This document shows positions 16,989 to 25,178 of a stretch of DNA of 64,000 bases, piece by piece (position 1 is the stretch's first letter; each line of letters opens with the position of its first letter). The notes below the pieces were generated by a model, which ran no database searches, was not told where the DNA came from, and saw nothing but the letters and a program-made list of their open reading frames with translations. This DNA comes from Chlorobiota bacterium (GTDB taxonomy: Bacteria; Bacteroidota; Ignavibacteria; OLB7). Position numbers and translations under genes: made by a program. The stretch lies in NCBI GenBank assembly GCA_016788565.1, contig JAEUSP010000048.1, forward strand, positions 1 through 64,000, given 5' to 3'.

Positions 16989-18068
16989 ATGTTTCACCGT
17001 TCTTCCGTTCTTCTTGCTGTTTGCTTCCTGCTTGCTCACTGTGTGGCAACTTCCCAACCAGTGGATGAGTGCCGCGAGTGCCCGCCGCCGTCGGCCCGTG
17101 CTTCCGGCGATGGCACAATGGATGTGATCCTTCGGGATCGCCCGCCGCTTCGCAACTGCCTTTCGGCAAAACGTGTGATGCTGACGGCCTTTGGTGCCCA
17201 GGAGCAAGGGCTGCTGCTTCGCTTCCGCACCGCAACCGGCTGCGCCGACACCACCATCCGTTTGCAGGATGTTGAGGCCTTCAGCATGGCCAGTTTGGGA
17301 ATCGGCGGGCAGCCACTGGTTGTGCCGGTGCTTCCCGCCCGCGAGTTCTTCCGCGAGACTGGATTGAAGGAGAAGGGGAGCGGTTTTTTTGAGATCACCG
17401 CGCTGGCCGGCTACGGCGGAAAGGATACCTCGCAGCGTCAAGTGGGGTTCAACAGCATCTACTTTGGCGGTGAGTTGCTGATCAGCATTTGGGAGCTTTC
17501 CAAGAATCTGAACTTTGCCGTTGGCGGTGGCGTGACGGTGGAAAACAGCCGGACGCGATTCCCGTTGCAGGGGCATGTGCGGTTGAATTTGGGGGGCGAT
17601 GGTGACATCGAAGATGCGCGTGACTTCATCCCCAACCCGTGCAAATTCCGGCTTCCTGGCGAGGCTCCGGCCCCAAGCCCAGGTGAGGATTATGTGGAAA
17701 CTTCCACCGCAGCCAATCGCGACAGCACCGTCTATCTGGTTCGGGAGAAACGTCGCGCCCAGGGGGGATTCAACCCGTTTCTGTTTGCCGAAGGTGGGAT
17801 AATTTTCAGCACAGGATTCGATGGTGCCGGGCGGAACCCTTCGGTGAATTCCGATGAGTATGGTGAGTACTTTTTTGGTGCTGGCGTTGGCCTCCCCATT
17901 GCTGATTTCCTGACCGCCAGCCTTGCCTACCGCTACCTGCGGCTGAACCTGCGAACCCCCTGCCCAACCTGCCCCCCAGATGTCACCGGCAATCCCGATA
18001 ATTTCTTCATCCAAAACACCAACACTGCCCACAGCGTGCTGCTGAAATTTGGGTGGAAGGTGTGGTAG
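16989..18068 (+). CDS. Outer-membrane beta-barrel protein
   Basis: A 359-residue exported protein. The signal peptide is MFHRSSVLLAVCFLLAHCVA. A Cys-containing segment follows (ECRECPP, about 32-38). From about residue 130 there are alternating strands typical of a small porin-like barrel (FFEITALAGYGG, SIYFGGELLISIW, LNFAVGGGVTVE, FNPFLFAEGGIIFSTG, YFFGAGVGLPIADFLTASLAYRYLRL), and the last residue is an aromatic Trp, as in BAM substrates. The start at 16989 is chosen for the signal peptide. No specific family is recognised. Confidence 0.78.
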   Translation: MFHRSSVLLAVCFLLAHCVATSQPVDECRECPPPSARASGDGTMDVILRDRPPLRNCLSAKRVMLTAFGAQEQGLLLRFRTATGCADTTIRLQDVEAFSMASLGIGGQPLVVPVLPAREFFRETGLKEKGSGFFEITALAGYGGKDTSQRQVGFNSIYFGGELLISIWELSKNLNFAVGGGVTVENSRTRFPLQGHVRLNLGGDGDIEDARDFIPNPCKFRLPGEAPAPSPGEDYVETSTAANRDSTVYLVREKRRAQGGFNPFLFAEGGIIFSTGFDGAGRNPSVNSDEYGEYFFGAGVGLPIADFLTASLAYRYLRLNLRTPCPTCPPDVTGNPDNFFIQNTNTAHSVLLKFGWKVW

Positions 18069-18084
18069 TGTGCTGTGCCGGCCA

Positions 18085-18246
18085 GCCCCCACCCAACCTC
18101 CCCCAATCTTGGGGGAGGGGCAAGAAAGGGAAGGGTGAGAAGGCTGAGATAATAGTCAAAAGAACAGATCATCTCGGACCTGTTTCCCCCCAGAATTGGG
18201 GGGAGGCGAAGCCCTTCAGGGCGAAGCAGGGGGGCGCGGGGCAGTG
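18085..18246 (+). repeat. DUF559-associated structured repeat, copy R1
   Basis: A 162-bp repeat nearly identical to R2 downstream of the DUF559 gene. It holds three hairpins: CCTCCCCCAA-TC-TTGGGGGAGG (18097-18118), CCCCCC-AGAATT-GGGGGG (18186-18203) and GCCCT-TC-AGGGC (18211-18222). It lies between the barrel gene stop and the DUF559 start. Confidence 0.9.
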
Positions 18247-18275
18247 GAGCATTCGTACAAAAACTCTGTCTTCCT

Positions 18276-18827
18276 ATGCCCAGCCAGAAAAAAAGAATCC
18301 GCGGCACAACCCCTGAAATTGAGAAAAGGGCAAGGGAGCTACGGCAGCAAATGACACCTGCCGAAGATAGATTATGGAAACACCTTCGAGGAGATCAGCT
18401 GAAGGGGCTTTATTTCCGGCGCCAACACCCTGTTGGGCATTTCATACTTGACTTTTACTGTGCGACTTGCAAACTGGTGATTGAAGTTGACGGAGAAATC
18501 CATCAATGCCGGCAGGAAGAGGATGCAGCACGAACGGAAGTTTTAATGAGCTATGGCTACACAGTAATTCGTTTCAAGAATGACGAGGTGATGAACGAAA
18601 TTGAATCCGTGATACATCAGATTGAGCAAGTAGCAACTGCACTGCTACACCCGCCGTCCCTTGCCCCACCCAGCCTCCCCCAAGATTGGGGGAGGGGCAA
18701 GAAAGGGAAAGGTGAGAAGGGTGAGATGATAGTCAAAAGAACAGAACATCTGACCTGTTTTCCCCCCAGAATTGGGGGGAGGCGAAGCCCTTCAGGGCGA
18801 AGCAGGGGGGCGTGGGGCAGTGAGTGA
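18276..18827 (+). CDS. DUF559 (Vsr/PD-(D/E)XK-like) nuclease-domain protein
   Basis: A 183-residue protein. Residues about 8-120 form a DUF559 domain, a relative of the very-short-patch-repair endonucleases. TPAEDRLWKHLRG is followed by LKGLYFRRQHPVGHFILDFY and then by CKLVIEVDGEIHQ, carrying the conserved Asp, Asp and Glu expected of a PD-(D/E)XK-type metal site; YGYTVIRFKNDEV closes the fold. From about 130 the protein is a low-complexity, basic, Pro/Gly-rich tail encoded wholly by repeat R2, and the stop codon falls five bases past the repeat. The gene lies between direct repeats R1 and R2. A genomic role such as repair, mobility or repeat processing is not established. Confidence 0.82.
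   Translation: MPSQKKRIRGTTPEIEKRARELRQQMTPAEDRLWKHLRGDQLKGLYFRRQHPVGHFILDFYCATCKLVIEVDGEIHQCRQEEDAARTEVLMSYGYTVIRFKNDEVMNEIESVIHQIEQVATALLHPPSLAPPSLPQDWGRGKKGKGEKGEMIVKRTEHLTCFPPRIGGRRSPSGRSRGAWGSE
18663..18822 (+). repeat. DUF559-associated structured repeat, copy R2
   Basis: A direct repeat of R1. Its hairpins are at 18674-18695, 18762-18779 and 18787-18798. The two-base loop of the first hairpin is GA here and TC in R1, that is, reverse-complemented. R2 is translated as the tail of the DUF559 protein. A degenerate extra piece (AAGCCCTTCAGGGCC) follows near 18855-18880. Confidence 0.9.
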
Positions 18828-18918
18828 TAAACATCGGCATTTTGAGGGAAGTCCAAGCCCTTCAGGGCCAAACAGAGAGGCAACCCCAAATCATGCATAC
18901 TCTATTTTTTCCCCAACC

Positions 18919-20946
18919 ATGAACTCAACAATCAACCATTCTGCCTTGTTCCGCAACGCGATTCTGGTTCTGCTTGCGATTGCTGGCCTTAGTTGCCAGG
19001 CACCCACCGAGCCAACCGATGTGGCCCGGGAAATGCAAACACAAGTGGAGGTCCGCGACGGCGGGCAACGCCCGGTGGCTGGGGCAACGGTGCGTTGGGC
19101 CATCAGCGAATTGGGCTTTCCGCTGACCCCGTTCCAGGCAATGGCGCAAGACGGAACCGGCATCTTCACCGCGCAGATACCTGTGCCGTTGGCGCGGCCA
19201 AACACGTTTGTTGTGTTCGAGGTAACGCCGCCAGCAACCGCCGATTTTGCAGGCGCGCCAATCATCTTCGATTCCGTTGCGGTCTGCTTGGATACCACCG
19301 TGATCTACAACTTCGACCGCCGCCAAAATATCCGCTGCGGCGACGTTGCAACCGAGGTGCTGGACCTGTTCGTTGACCTGAACCGCGAAACCTCCATCAC
19401 CGGCTGCACCCCCGATTACGTCAACGCCAGCGGCTTCGCGCTCAACCTCACTCTGGCAGCAAACCCCAACCTGCCGCAGAACACCCAAACCGCGTTGTTC
19501 ATCAACGGCGCGGCGGCTCCGCTCAACACACCGATTCCCCCCAACGCCCGTTTCCGGGTCTGCTACACCTTCAACTTCCCGCCGGGAACGCCGCCATCGC
19601 AAAACACTTTCAATGCCACCATTACCGCTCTTGCAAACGGGCAGCCGTGCTTTGTGAGCAACGTCCAACTGAATGTGGAGGCAATAAAAACTGAGCTTTG
19701 CGATTGCCCCACCAGCAACCTCACGTTCGACTATCCAACGGCCACCACCCAGGACACCGTTTGCACCAACGCGCAGGAGCGGATTGACATCCCGATTGGC
19801 CCGGTGCGCAACAACAGCGACCGCTGCGAAATGATCCTGCGGCTGGATCAAAGCCAAAATGATGGTGAGTTCACGCTCCTTTCGTTGGATGGCGGAAGCA
19901 GTACCGAACGGGTGATTCCGCCGGGCGGTTCTATCAGTTCCATGGAGGTTCGGTTTGCGCCGCAGCAGCGGAAAATCTACGTGAAGCAATTAGCCTACAG
20001 CATCCAACTCCGCAACCCGGATGGAACCGTCACCGACTGCCCGAACAAGATGATCGTGAACTTCCGTGGGCGTGGCGGGGAAGGGGTCTGCGCGGTGGAT
20101 ATCACCCGAGGCGACACCACGTTGATTACCGTGGACAGCACCTTGCAGCAATGCGTGGGCCAGGATGACCCAACAGAAATGAAACGCTACTGCATCACCA
20201 ACATTGGCGATTGCGAGCTGACCGCAAACGCGGCAATCACCGCCGGCGGAACACTGTTCGAGGTGGAGCCGGCCAGCCTAACGCTGCAACCCGGGGAAAC
20301 CAACTGCTTCCAGGTGCGGTTCCTTCCAACCACCACCGACTACTGGCCACCCGATGGCAACCGGAACAATCCCAAACGGGAAGATTTCACCGGCCAGCTA
20401 TCCATCACGGGGCTTCCCTCATGCAGCCCCGCAACAATTCAACTGAGCGGGAAAGCCAAATTCCCCTGCCTTCGTTTCAACGATAACTGCTACAAGCAAT
20501 GGGGGGCAAAAGGGGGTGAGTACAAAGTTGGAGTACGGTTGATTGAAGGGGGATCGCTCCTTTCGGAACCGCGCGACGTGAAGGACTCGCTGGCGGTGTA
20601 TGTGGATGCGTTCAACAGCAACACCGCCCCAACCAGCGTCACCCTGCGTTCGGGAAATCCAACTGGCGGAAACCCATTTGCCAAGTTCCGCCGGATTGAC
20701 AACATCCAGCTAACGCAAAACGAGAACATCTGCCAACGCGCCCCCGGCTACGCCGCCCAGTGCGACGGGCAAGGGGCATCAACAATTACGGGCGTGCAAG
20801 AAGGGGATGTGTTGCTGCTGACGTTCGAGCTGTTCGGCAGGCAGTTCTGCGCGGTGATGTGGATCCGCACCATCCGCCTTGACCGCACCAACGACCCCGC
20901 CAACGCCGTGCCGGAGGTCTGCTTCGAGATTTGCTACCCGATTTAG
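18919..20946 (+). CDS. Large lipoprotein with HYDIN/ASH-like Ig repeats
   Basis: A 675-residue predicted surface lipoprotein. The signal peptide and lipobox (AIAGLSC) are followed by GATVRWAISELGFPLTP, a carboxypeptidase-regulatory-like or Ig segment. Later there are at least two ASH/HYDIN-type immunoglobulin domains: one around residues 265-390 (PIGPVRNNSDRCEMILRL, FAPQQRKIYVKQL), and one around 400-520 (RYCITNIGDCELTANAAI, LQPGETNCFQVRFLPTT). Many Cys residues suggest disulphides in the envelope. ATG 18919 begins a proper signal peptide, while the upstream extension only reads through repeat R2. A PD40 protein gene follows 54 bp downstream and is probably co-transcribed. Confidence 0.8.
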   Translation: MNSTINHSALFRNAILVLLAIAGLSCQAPTEPTDVAREMQTQVEVRDGGQRPVAGATVRWAISELGFPLTPFQAMAQDGTGIFTAQIPVPLARPNTFVVFEVTPPATADFAGAPIIFDSVAVCLDTTVIYNFDRRQNIRCGDVATEVLDLFVDLNRETSITGCTPDYVNASGFALNLTLAANPNLPQNTQTALFINGAAAPLNTPIPPNARFRVCYTFNFPPGTPPSQNTFNATITALANGQPCFVSNVQLNVEAIKTELCDCPTSNLTFDYPTATTQDTVCTNAQERIDIPIGPVRNNSDRCEMILRLDQSQNDGEFTLLSLDGGSSTERVIPPGGSISSMEVRFAPQQRKIYVKQLAYSIQLRNPDGTVTDCPNKMIVNFRGRGGEGVCAVDITRGDTTLITVDSTLQQCVGQDDPTEMKRYCITNIGDCELTANAAITAGGTLFEVEPASLTLQPGETNCFQVRFLPTTTDYWPPDGNRNNPKREDFTGQLSITGLPSCSPATIQLSGKAKFPCLRFNDNCYKQWGAKGGEYKVGVRLIEGGSLLSEPRDVKDSLAVYVDAFNSNTAPTSVTLRSGNPTGGNPFAKFRRIDNIQLTQNENICQRAPGYAAQCDGQGASTITGVQEGDVLLLTFELFGRQFCAVMWIRTIRLDRTNDPANAVPEVCFEICYPI

Positions 20947-21000
20947 AAGAAGCGGAAATGAAAGCCAACCAATACTCAACATCTGATTGATCCAGCAACT

Positions 21001-23076
21001 ATGATGACCCGCTATCTCTACTCAGCATTCTTGTTGCTGCTCCTTATTTCGATTCCCGGCCTTGCGCAGGAATCCCCATATCCCGGCGCCAACACCGCTG
21101 GGGATGATTACGCCGCAGCCTTCCGCTATGTTGAAGGGGGAACGGAATTCTGGTTCACCACCAGCGATGGTTTCCAGCAGCACCGCTCGCGGCGATTGGT
21201 GCGGATTCCCGTTGCTGGCGGCGCAACCGAAACGCTCCCCTTTCCCCTGAACGTTGTCAGCTTCGATAACGCTGCGGTGGTGATGGACGGCTCGCCAGCC
21301 TTCCCCGTTTGCGCGACTGCCAGCGGGGTTTTTGTCAGCAACCGCACGGTGGATGGGAAATACTTCGGCGATGACCTGTACGAACTCAGCGCCAACCGCG
21401 ACGGGGCCTGGAGCATCCGCCGGATTGATGAACTTAACAGCAACGCCTGGGACGACACCCCCGCGCTCACGTCTAACGGAACCACACTCTATTTCGCCAG
21501 CGACCGCCGATTTCCGGGAAGCCAAAAAACTGATCTTTTTCTTTCCCGCCGCCAACCAAACGGACGCTGGTCGGCACCCGTCCCGATTGACGGAGCCAAC
21601 ACCCCCGAATACTCCGAGCAAACCCCCACCGTTGGCGATGATGGCTACCTGTACTACGCCACCAACCAAACCACCAGCGGCGATTACGACATCTGGAGGG
21701 TGAAACTGGATGGCGGAACAGGGCTGACCGCAGGCCGCCCCGAACCCGTTGCTTTTGCTGGAGTGAATAAAACCGGTTCCGACGAAGGGCATCCGCTGTT
21801 TTCGCCGGGCGCGGGACAGTTTCTGTTTTCTTCCAATCGGAGCAGTGCTGGCGGGACAAAAGATTTCGACATCTACAGCGTGGAGCTCCCAAGCAGCAAA
21901 GGTGGCGATACCGTCTATCTCAGCGTGCAGCTTCGCACGCGGGTGGCGGGCGAGGACAAAACCGACCCGGTTCGCACAACGGTCTTTATCACCGACCGCC
22001 ACACGGGGCAGCGGGCAACGGTGATGTCCGACGCAACCGGTGAATCCACAATCCCGCTGGGAAAAACCGAAGGGACCGCCGCCGACCGCCGTTTCCGCGA
22101 GCTGATCGTCACGGCGCAATCACCCAAACCTGGCTACATCACCTCCACCGACACCCTCTACATTGATCTTTTGTGTGGCCGCCGTTTGGCTCACACACTC
22201 TATTTATGGGATACCGCCGCGCTGCGGAGCGTTGGGTGTGTGCAAGATTTCCGCATCAAGAATGTCCGTTTTTTTGTCACCGGCTACTGGTGCCCAACCA
22301 CTGCCCAATTTGCCGACCGCGCCCCGTGTACGTCGGCAATCCCCGGCGACCAATCGTGCGTTGCTATCGAACAACCCGCGCCGGAGGCTCCGTGCGAAAG
22401 CAATGAGCTGTACACCTACAACGTGAAATACACCGCACCTCAGGTGGTGCGCGCCCGGCAGCCGTTCAGCAACTGCATTGCCCTTTCCGAATTAAATGAT
22501 CCAAAAATTCGCCAGACACGTGTGCGCGAAGTTGATTCGGCGTTTGTGAAATTGGTGGATGCCATGCGCTCGGCATTGGAGTACGACTGCGTTCAACGCG
22601 CCATCCGCGACGGCAAGCACGTGGAGGTGGAAGTTGTGGGATGGACCGATCCCCGGCCGTTAGATGACGATTGCAAGTACACCGGCAAGGATATCAACCT
22701 GAATAGCAGTTTCGTGAAATTAGACACCACCGATAGCCCCTACATCGAGGAGGGAATATTGAAAAACAAAACGCGATTTCGGGATTCAAAATCTGGAGGC
22801 AACCAACTACTTAGCCAGCTACGCGCTTACCACACCGCCGTGCTACTGGATAATTTGTGGGAAGATCAGGTGGAGGAATATCGAAAATTGAAAAAGGGCG
22901 GATTGCTGCGGGTGACTGGGGTAGGGCGTGCGGTGTCGCAAGAAAATGTTGATATGGCGCAGCAGCGTTCGGTAAGTGTGCTGGTAAAAGTCCCGCTAAA
23001 ACCTGGCGAGTCGGTAGCGGCCGCGCTTCCCCCGCCCGGGCGGTATCACCAGTTGTGCGATTCGCCGTGTAAATAA
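21001..23076 (+). CDS. PD40/WD40-like beta-propeller envelope protein with divergent OmpA-like end
   Basis: A 691-residue exported protein with a Sec signal peptide ending LAQ (about 24). Residues about 30-300 form a PD40 (TolB-like) propeller, seen from repeated DTPALTSNGTTLYFASDRR, PTVGDDGYLYYATN, YDIWRVKLDGG, GHPLFSPGAGQFLFSSNR and FDIYSVELP. A middle Ig-like segment (about 305-385) follows. The C-terminal 200 residues carry VEVEVVGWTDPRPL and LLSQLRAYHTAVLLDNLW, then GVGRAVSQENVDMAQQRSVSVLV. This is the order of an OmpA/MotB peptidoglycan-binding domain, but degenerate. PD40-OmpA proteins are common in Bacteroidota envelopes. It probably works with the lipoprotein upstream. Confidence 0.8.
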   Translation: MMTRYLYSAFLLLLLISIPGLAQESPYPGANTAGDDYAAAFRYVEGGTEFWFTTSDGFQQHRSRRLVRIPVAGGATETLPFPLNVVSFDNAAVVMDGSPAFPVCATASGVFVSNRTVDGKYFGDDLYELSANRDGAWSIRRIDELNSNAWDDTPALTSNGTTLYFASDRRFPGSQKTDLFLSRRQPNGRWSAPVPIDGANTPEYSEQTPTVGDDGYLYYATNQTTSGDYDIWRVKLDGGTGLTAGRPEPVAFAGVNKTGSDEGHPLFSPGAGQFLFSSNRSSAGGTKDFDIYSVELPSSKGGDTVYLSVQLRTRVAGEDKTDPVRTTVFITDRHTGQRATVMSDATGESTIPLGKTEGTAADRRFRELIVTAQSPKPGYITSTDTLYIDLLCGRRLAHTLYLWDTAALRSVGCVQDFRIKNVRFFVTGYWCPTTAQFADRAPCTSAIPGDQSCVAIEQPAPEAPCESNELYTYNVKYTAPQVVRARQPFSNCIALSELNDPKIRQTRVREVDSAFVKLVDAMRSALEYDCVQRAIRDGKHVEVEVVGWTDPRPLDDDCKYTGKDINLNSSFVKLDTTDSPYIEEGILKNKTRFRDSKSGGNQLLSQLRAYHTAVLLDNLWEDQVEEYRKLKKGGLLRVTGVGRAVSQENVDMAQQRSVSVLVKVPLKPGESVAAALPPPGRYHQLCDSPCK

Positions 23077-23105
23077 TTCGGATTATCTACGATGTGCGTG
23101 AAAAA

Positions 23106-23235
23106 TATGATCCGAACTACCGAACATCGCCCCCGCTCATGCTGAGCCACGTCGAAGTATGAGCGGAGCCACCAAACCGAGAAACAGGCGATCTTTCACG
23201 TACTGTTTTTCCCCTTTGCACACGAACTCTAACTG
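23106..23235 (-). repeat. Palindromic interspersed repeat, copy E
   Basis: Minus-orientation core at 23106-23174 with outer arm CCCCTTTGCACACGAACTCT at about 23211-23230. It aligns with copy C including the ATATGATCCGA edge. Confidence 0.8.
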
Positions 23236-23260
23236 ATTCAATAATCCACAATCACTTCCA

Positions 23261-24478
23261 ATGCTCACATTTTCTCTGAACTCCGCACGAGCCTTGATGC
23301 TTGCTGCGCAAGGGTTACTGCGCCCGCCGGCAAAAATTGCTGCAAAGCAGGATGTGTTGAAAACAATTCAACGGATGCAACTGCTTCAGATTGACACCAT
23401 CCACGTGGTTGCCCGAAGCCCGTATTTGGTGCTGTGGAGCCGGTTGGGGGATTATCAACCCAACTGGCTGGAAGAGCATTTAGCCGAAGGGAAATTGTTT
23501 GAATATTGGGCCCACGAAGCCAGTTTTATCCCGATTGAAGATTACCGCTTGTTCCGCCACCGAATGATTTCCCCAGGGTCGCTCGGCTGGAAATACTCCC
23601 ATGCGTGGATGGAGCGCCACCGCAAAGAAGTTGAGCACGTGATGGAGCATATCCGCAACAACGGCCCGGCGCGTTCGGTGGATTTTAAGGCCAGCGGAAA
23701 ACGTGGGGGAACCTGGTGGGAATGGAAACCAGAAAAACGAGCGTTGGAGATGATGTTCACCGCTGGTGAATTAATGATTGCTCGGCGGCATAATTTTCAA
23801 CGGGTGTATGATCTTCGCCAGCGGCTGCTTCCCGATTGGGACGATGCCACAATGCCAAATATCCAAGAAGTGATGGAGGAATTTGTCTGCAAAACAGTAA
23901 AAGCATTGGGGATGACAACGGCGCGGTGGGTTGCCGATTATTTCCGCACAAAAAAAGGGGAGACGATCCCAGTGGTGCAATCCCTTGCCGACCGTGGCCA
24001 GTTGCTGCGCGCCACAATCGAAGGAATTTCAGCCGAGGCATACGTCCATCCCGATAATCTAAAATTGGCAAAGCAAGCAATGGCTGGCAAGTTGCTTCCT
24101 GAACACACCACACTCCTTTCTCCGTTCGACCCGCTGGTTTGGGATCGCGAGCGCGCGCTTGCAATGTTCAATTTTGATTACCGGATTGAATGCTACACAC
24201 CAGAACCAAAACGGAAATACGGCTATTTCACGCTCCCAATTCTGTGGCGTGGAAATTTAATTGGGCGGTTAGACCCGAAAGCGCACCGGAAACAGGGGAT
24301 ATTCGAGGTGAAATCACTTCACCTTGAACCAGATGTGAAAATCACCCCAGAATTAATCAGCGATGTTGCCACAACTATCCGAGAATGCGCCAGCTGGCAC
24401 CAAACGCCGCAAGTAAAAATTGTCAGCACCAACCCACCAAAACTGGCAAAGCTGTTGATGAAGGAGGTTGATATTTGA
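23261..24478 (+). CDS. ycaQ: YcaQ/AlkX-like interstrand crosslink DNA glycosylase
   Basis: A 405-residue HTH_42 winged-helix protein of the AlkZ/YcaQ superfamily, which removes alkylated bases and unhooks interstrand crosslinks. The N-terminal motif LLQIDTIHVVARSPY contains Q-I-D, the QxD catalytic triplet of the YcaQ branch, in place of the QxQ of AlkZ. Other family features are LFEYWAHEASFIPIEDY, GKRGGTWWEWKPEKRALE, LLSPFDPLVWDRERAL and IEGRL-like LIGRLDPKAHR. The length is normal. It is a single gene between repeat copies E and R3. Confidence 0.85.
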   Translation: MLTFSLNSARALMLAAQGLLRPPAKIAAKQDVLKTIQRMQLLQIDTIHVVARSPYLVLWSRLGDYQPNWLEEHLAEGKLFEYWAHEASFIPIEDYRLFRHRMISPGSLGWKYSHAWMERHRKEVEHVMEHIRNNGPARSVDFKASGKRGGTWWEWKPEKRALEMMFTAGELMIARRHNFQRVYDLRQRLLPDWDDATMPNIQEVMEEFVCKTVKALGMTTARWVADYFRTKKGETIPVVQSLADRGQLLRATIEGISAEAYVHPDNLKLAKQAMAGKLLPEHTTLLSPFDPLVWDRERALAMFNFDYRIECYTPEPKRKYGYFTLPILWRGNLIGRLDPKAHRKQGIFEVKSLHLEPDVKITPELISDVATTIRECASWHQTPQVKIVSTNPPKLAKLLMKEVDI

Positions 24479-24526
24479 TAATTGAGAAACTACTTTTCCT
24501 CGGCTTTAGTTCTGTCTCCCTCTTCC

Positions 24527-24581
24527 TTTCCCCCCAGACTTGGGGGGACGCGAAGCTCTTTAGAGCGTAGCAGGGGGGCGC
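24527..24581 (+). repeat. DUF559-associated structured repeat, short copy R3
   Basis: Only the right half of the repeat is present: CCCCCC-AGACTT-GGGGGG (24530-24547), then GCTCT-TT-AGAGC (24555-24566) and CAGGGGGGCGC. Against R1/R2 the last hairpin differs at paired positions (C to T with G to A), so the stem is kept. No DUF559 gene is adjacent. Confidence 0.85.
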
Positions 24582-24645
24582 AACTATTTCGTTGTTTCGG
24601 GGTTCTTCTCACAGTTCTTCTCTCTCTCAACTAACACAATCCACA

Positions 24646-25173
24646 ATGATGAATTTTCGGAACACACACCGCAGTTTGCTGATGCTTGGCTTGGGTCTGG
24701 TGGTTGCTGCGTGCGGCGATACTGAAACCACAACCGCTCCGGGCGCAACAATCCGGCCCGAGCTTGGCAAACCAGCGCCCGATTTTACACTGCGCGACCA
24801 GAACGGATCCGACGTGAAACTCAGTCAGTTTAAGGGGAAAGTCGTGGTGTTGGATTTTTGGGCAACATGGTGCGCCCCCTGCATCGCCTCAATTCCCGAG
24901 TTCAAAGATTTGTGGGAAAAATACCGGGATGATGATTTTATTCTTCTGAGTATTTCTGCAGATATTGGGGAGAAAGAATGGCGGGATTTTATCAAAGCAG
25001 AAAACATGGATTGGCTGCACGTTTTTGATCCTGGGGAAAAAACAGGGCCGTTGGAGGTTTATGCAATCCAGTATATCCCCGACACTTGGATTATTGATAA
25101 AAACGGGATCGCCATTTCCCACGGCCTACGCCACGGCGAACTTGATGCAGCGGTGCAGCAGGCATTGCGGTGA
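24646..25173 (+). CDS. TlpA/ResA-like thioredoxin-fold lipoprotein
   Basis: A 175-residue predicted lipoprotein (lipobox LVVAAC, Cys about 23) with an AhpC/TSA-type thioredoxin fold: GKPAPDFTLRDQNG at about 41-54, the redox motif WATWCAPC (Cys 76 and 79), and the cis-Pro region IQYIPDTWIIDKNG near 140. Such membrane-tethered thiol reductants keep periplasmic proteins, for example apocytochromes, reduced. ATG 24646 is preferred to the longer form because it starts the signal peptide. It is transcribed alone, convergent with the glycosidase-like gene. Confidence 0.88.
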   Translation: MMNFRNTHRSLLMLGLGLVVAACGDTETTTAPGATIRPELGKPAPDFTLRDQNGSDVKLSQFKGKVVVLDFWATWCAPCIASIPEFKDLWEKYRDDDFILLSISADIGEKEWRDFIKAENMDWLHVFDPGEKTGPLEVYAIQYIPDTWIIDKNGIAISHGLRHGELDAAVQQALR

Positions 25174-25178
25174 AATGC

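Noticed and set aside
16872-18092. 406-codon minus-strand ORF opposite the barrel gene
   Set aside because: The plus-strand frame has a signal peptide and barrel strands; this one is a shadow.
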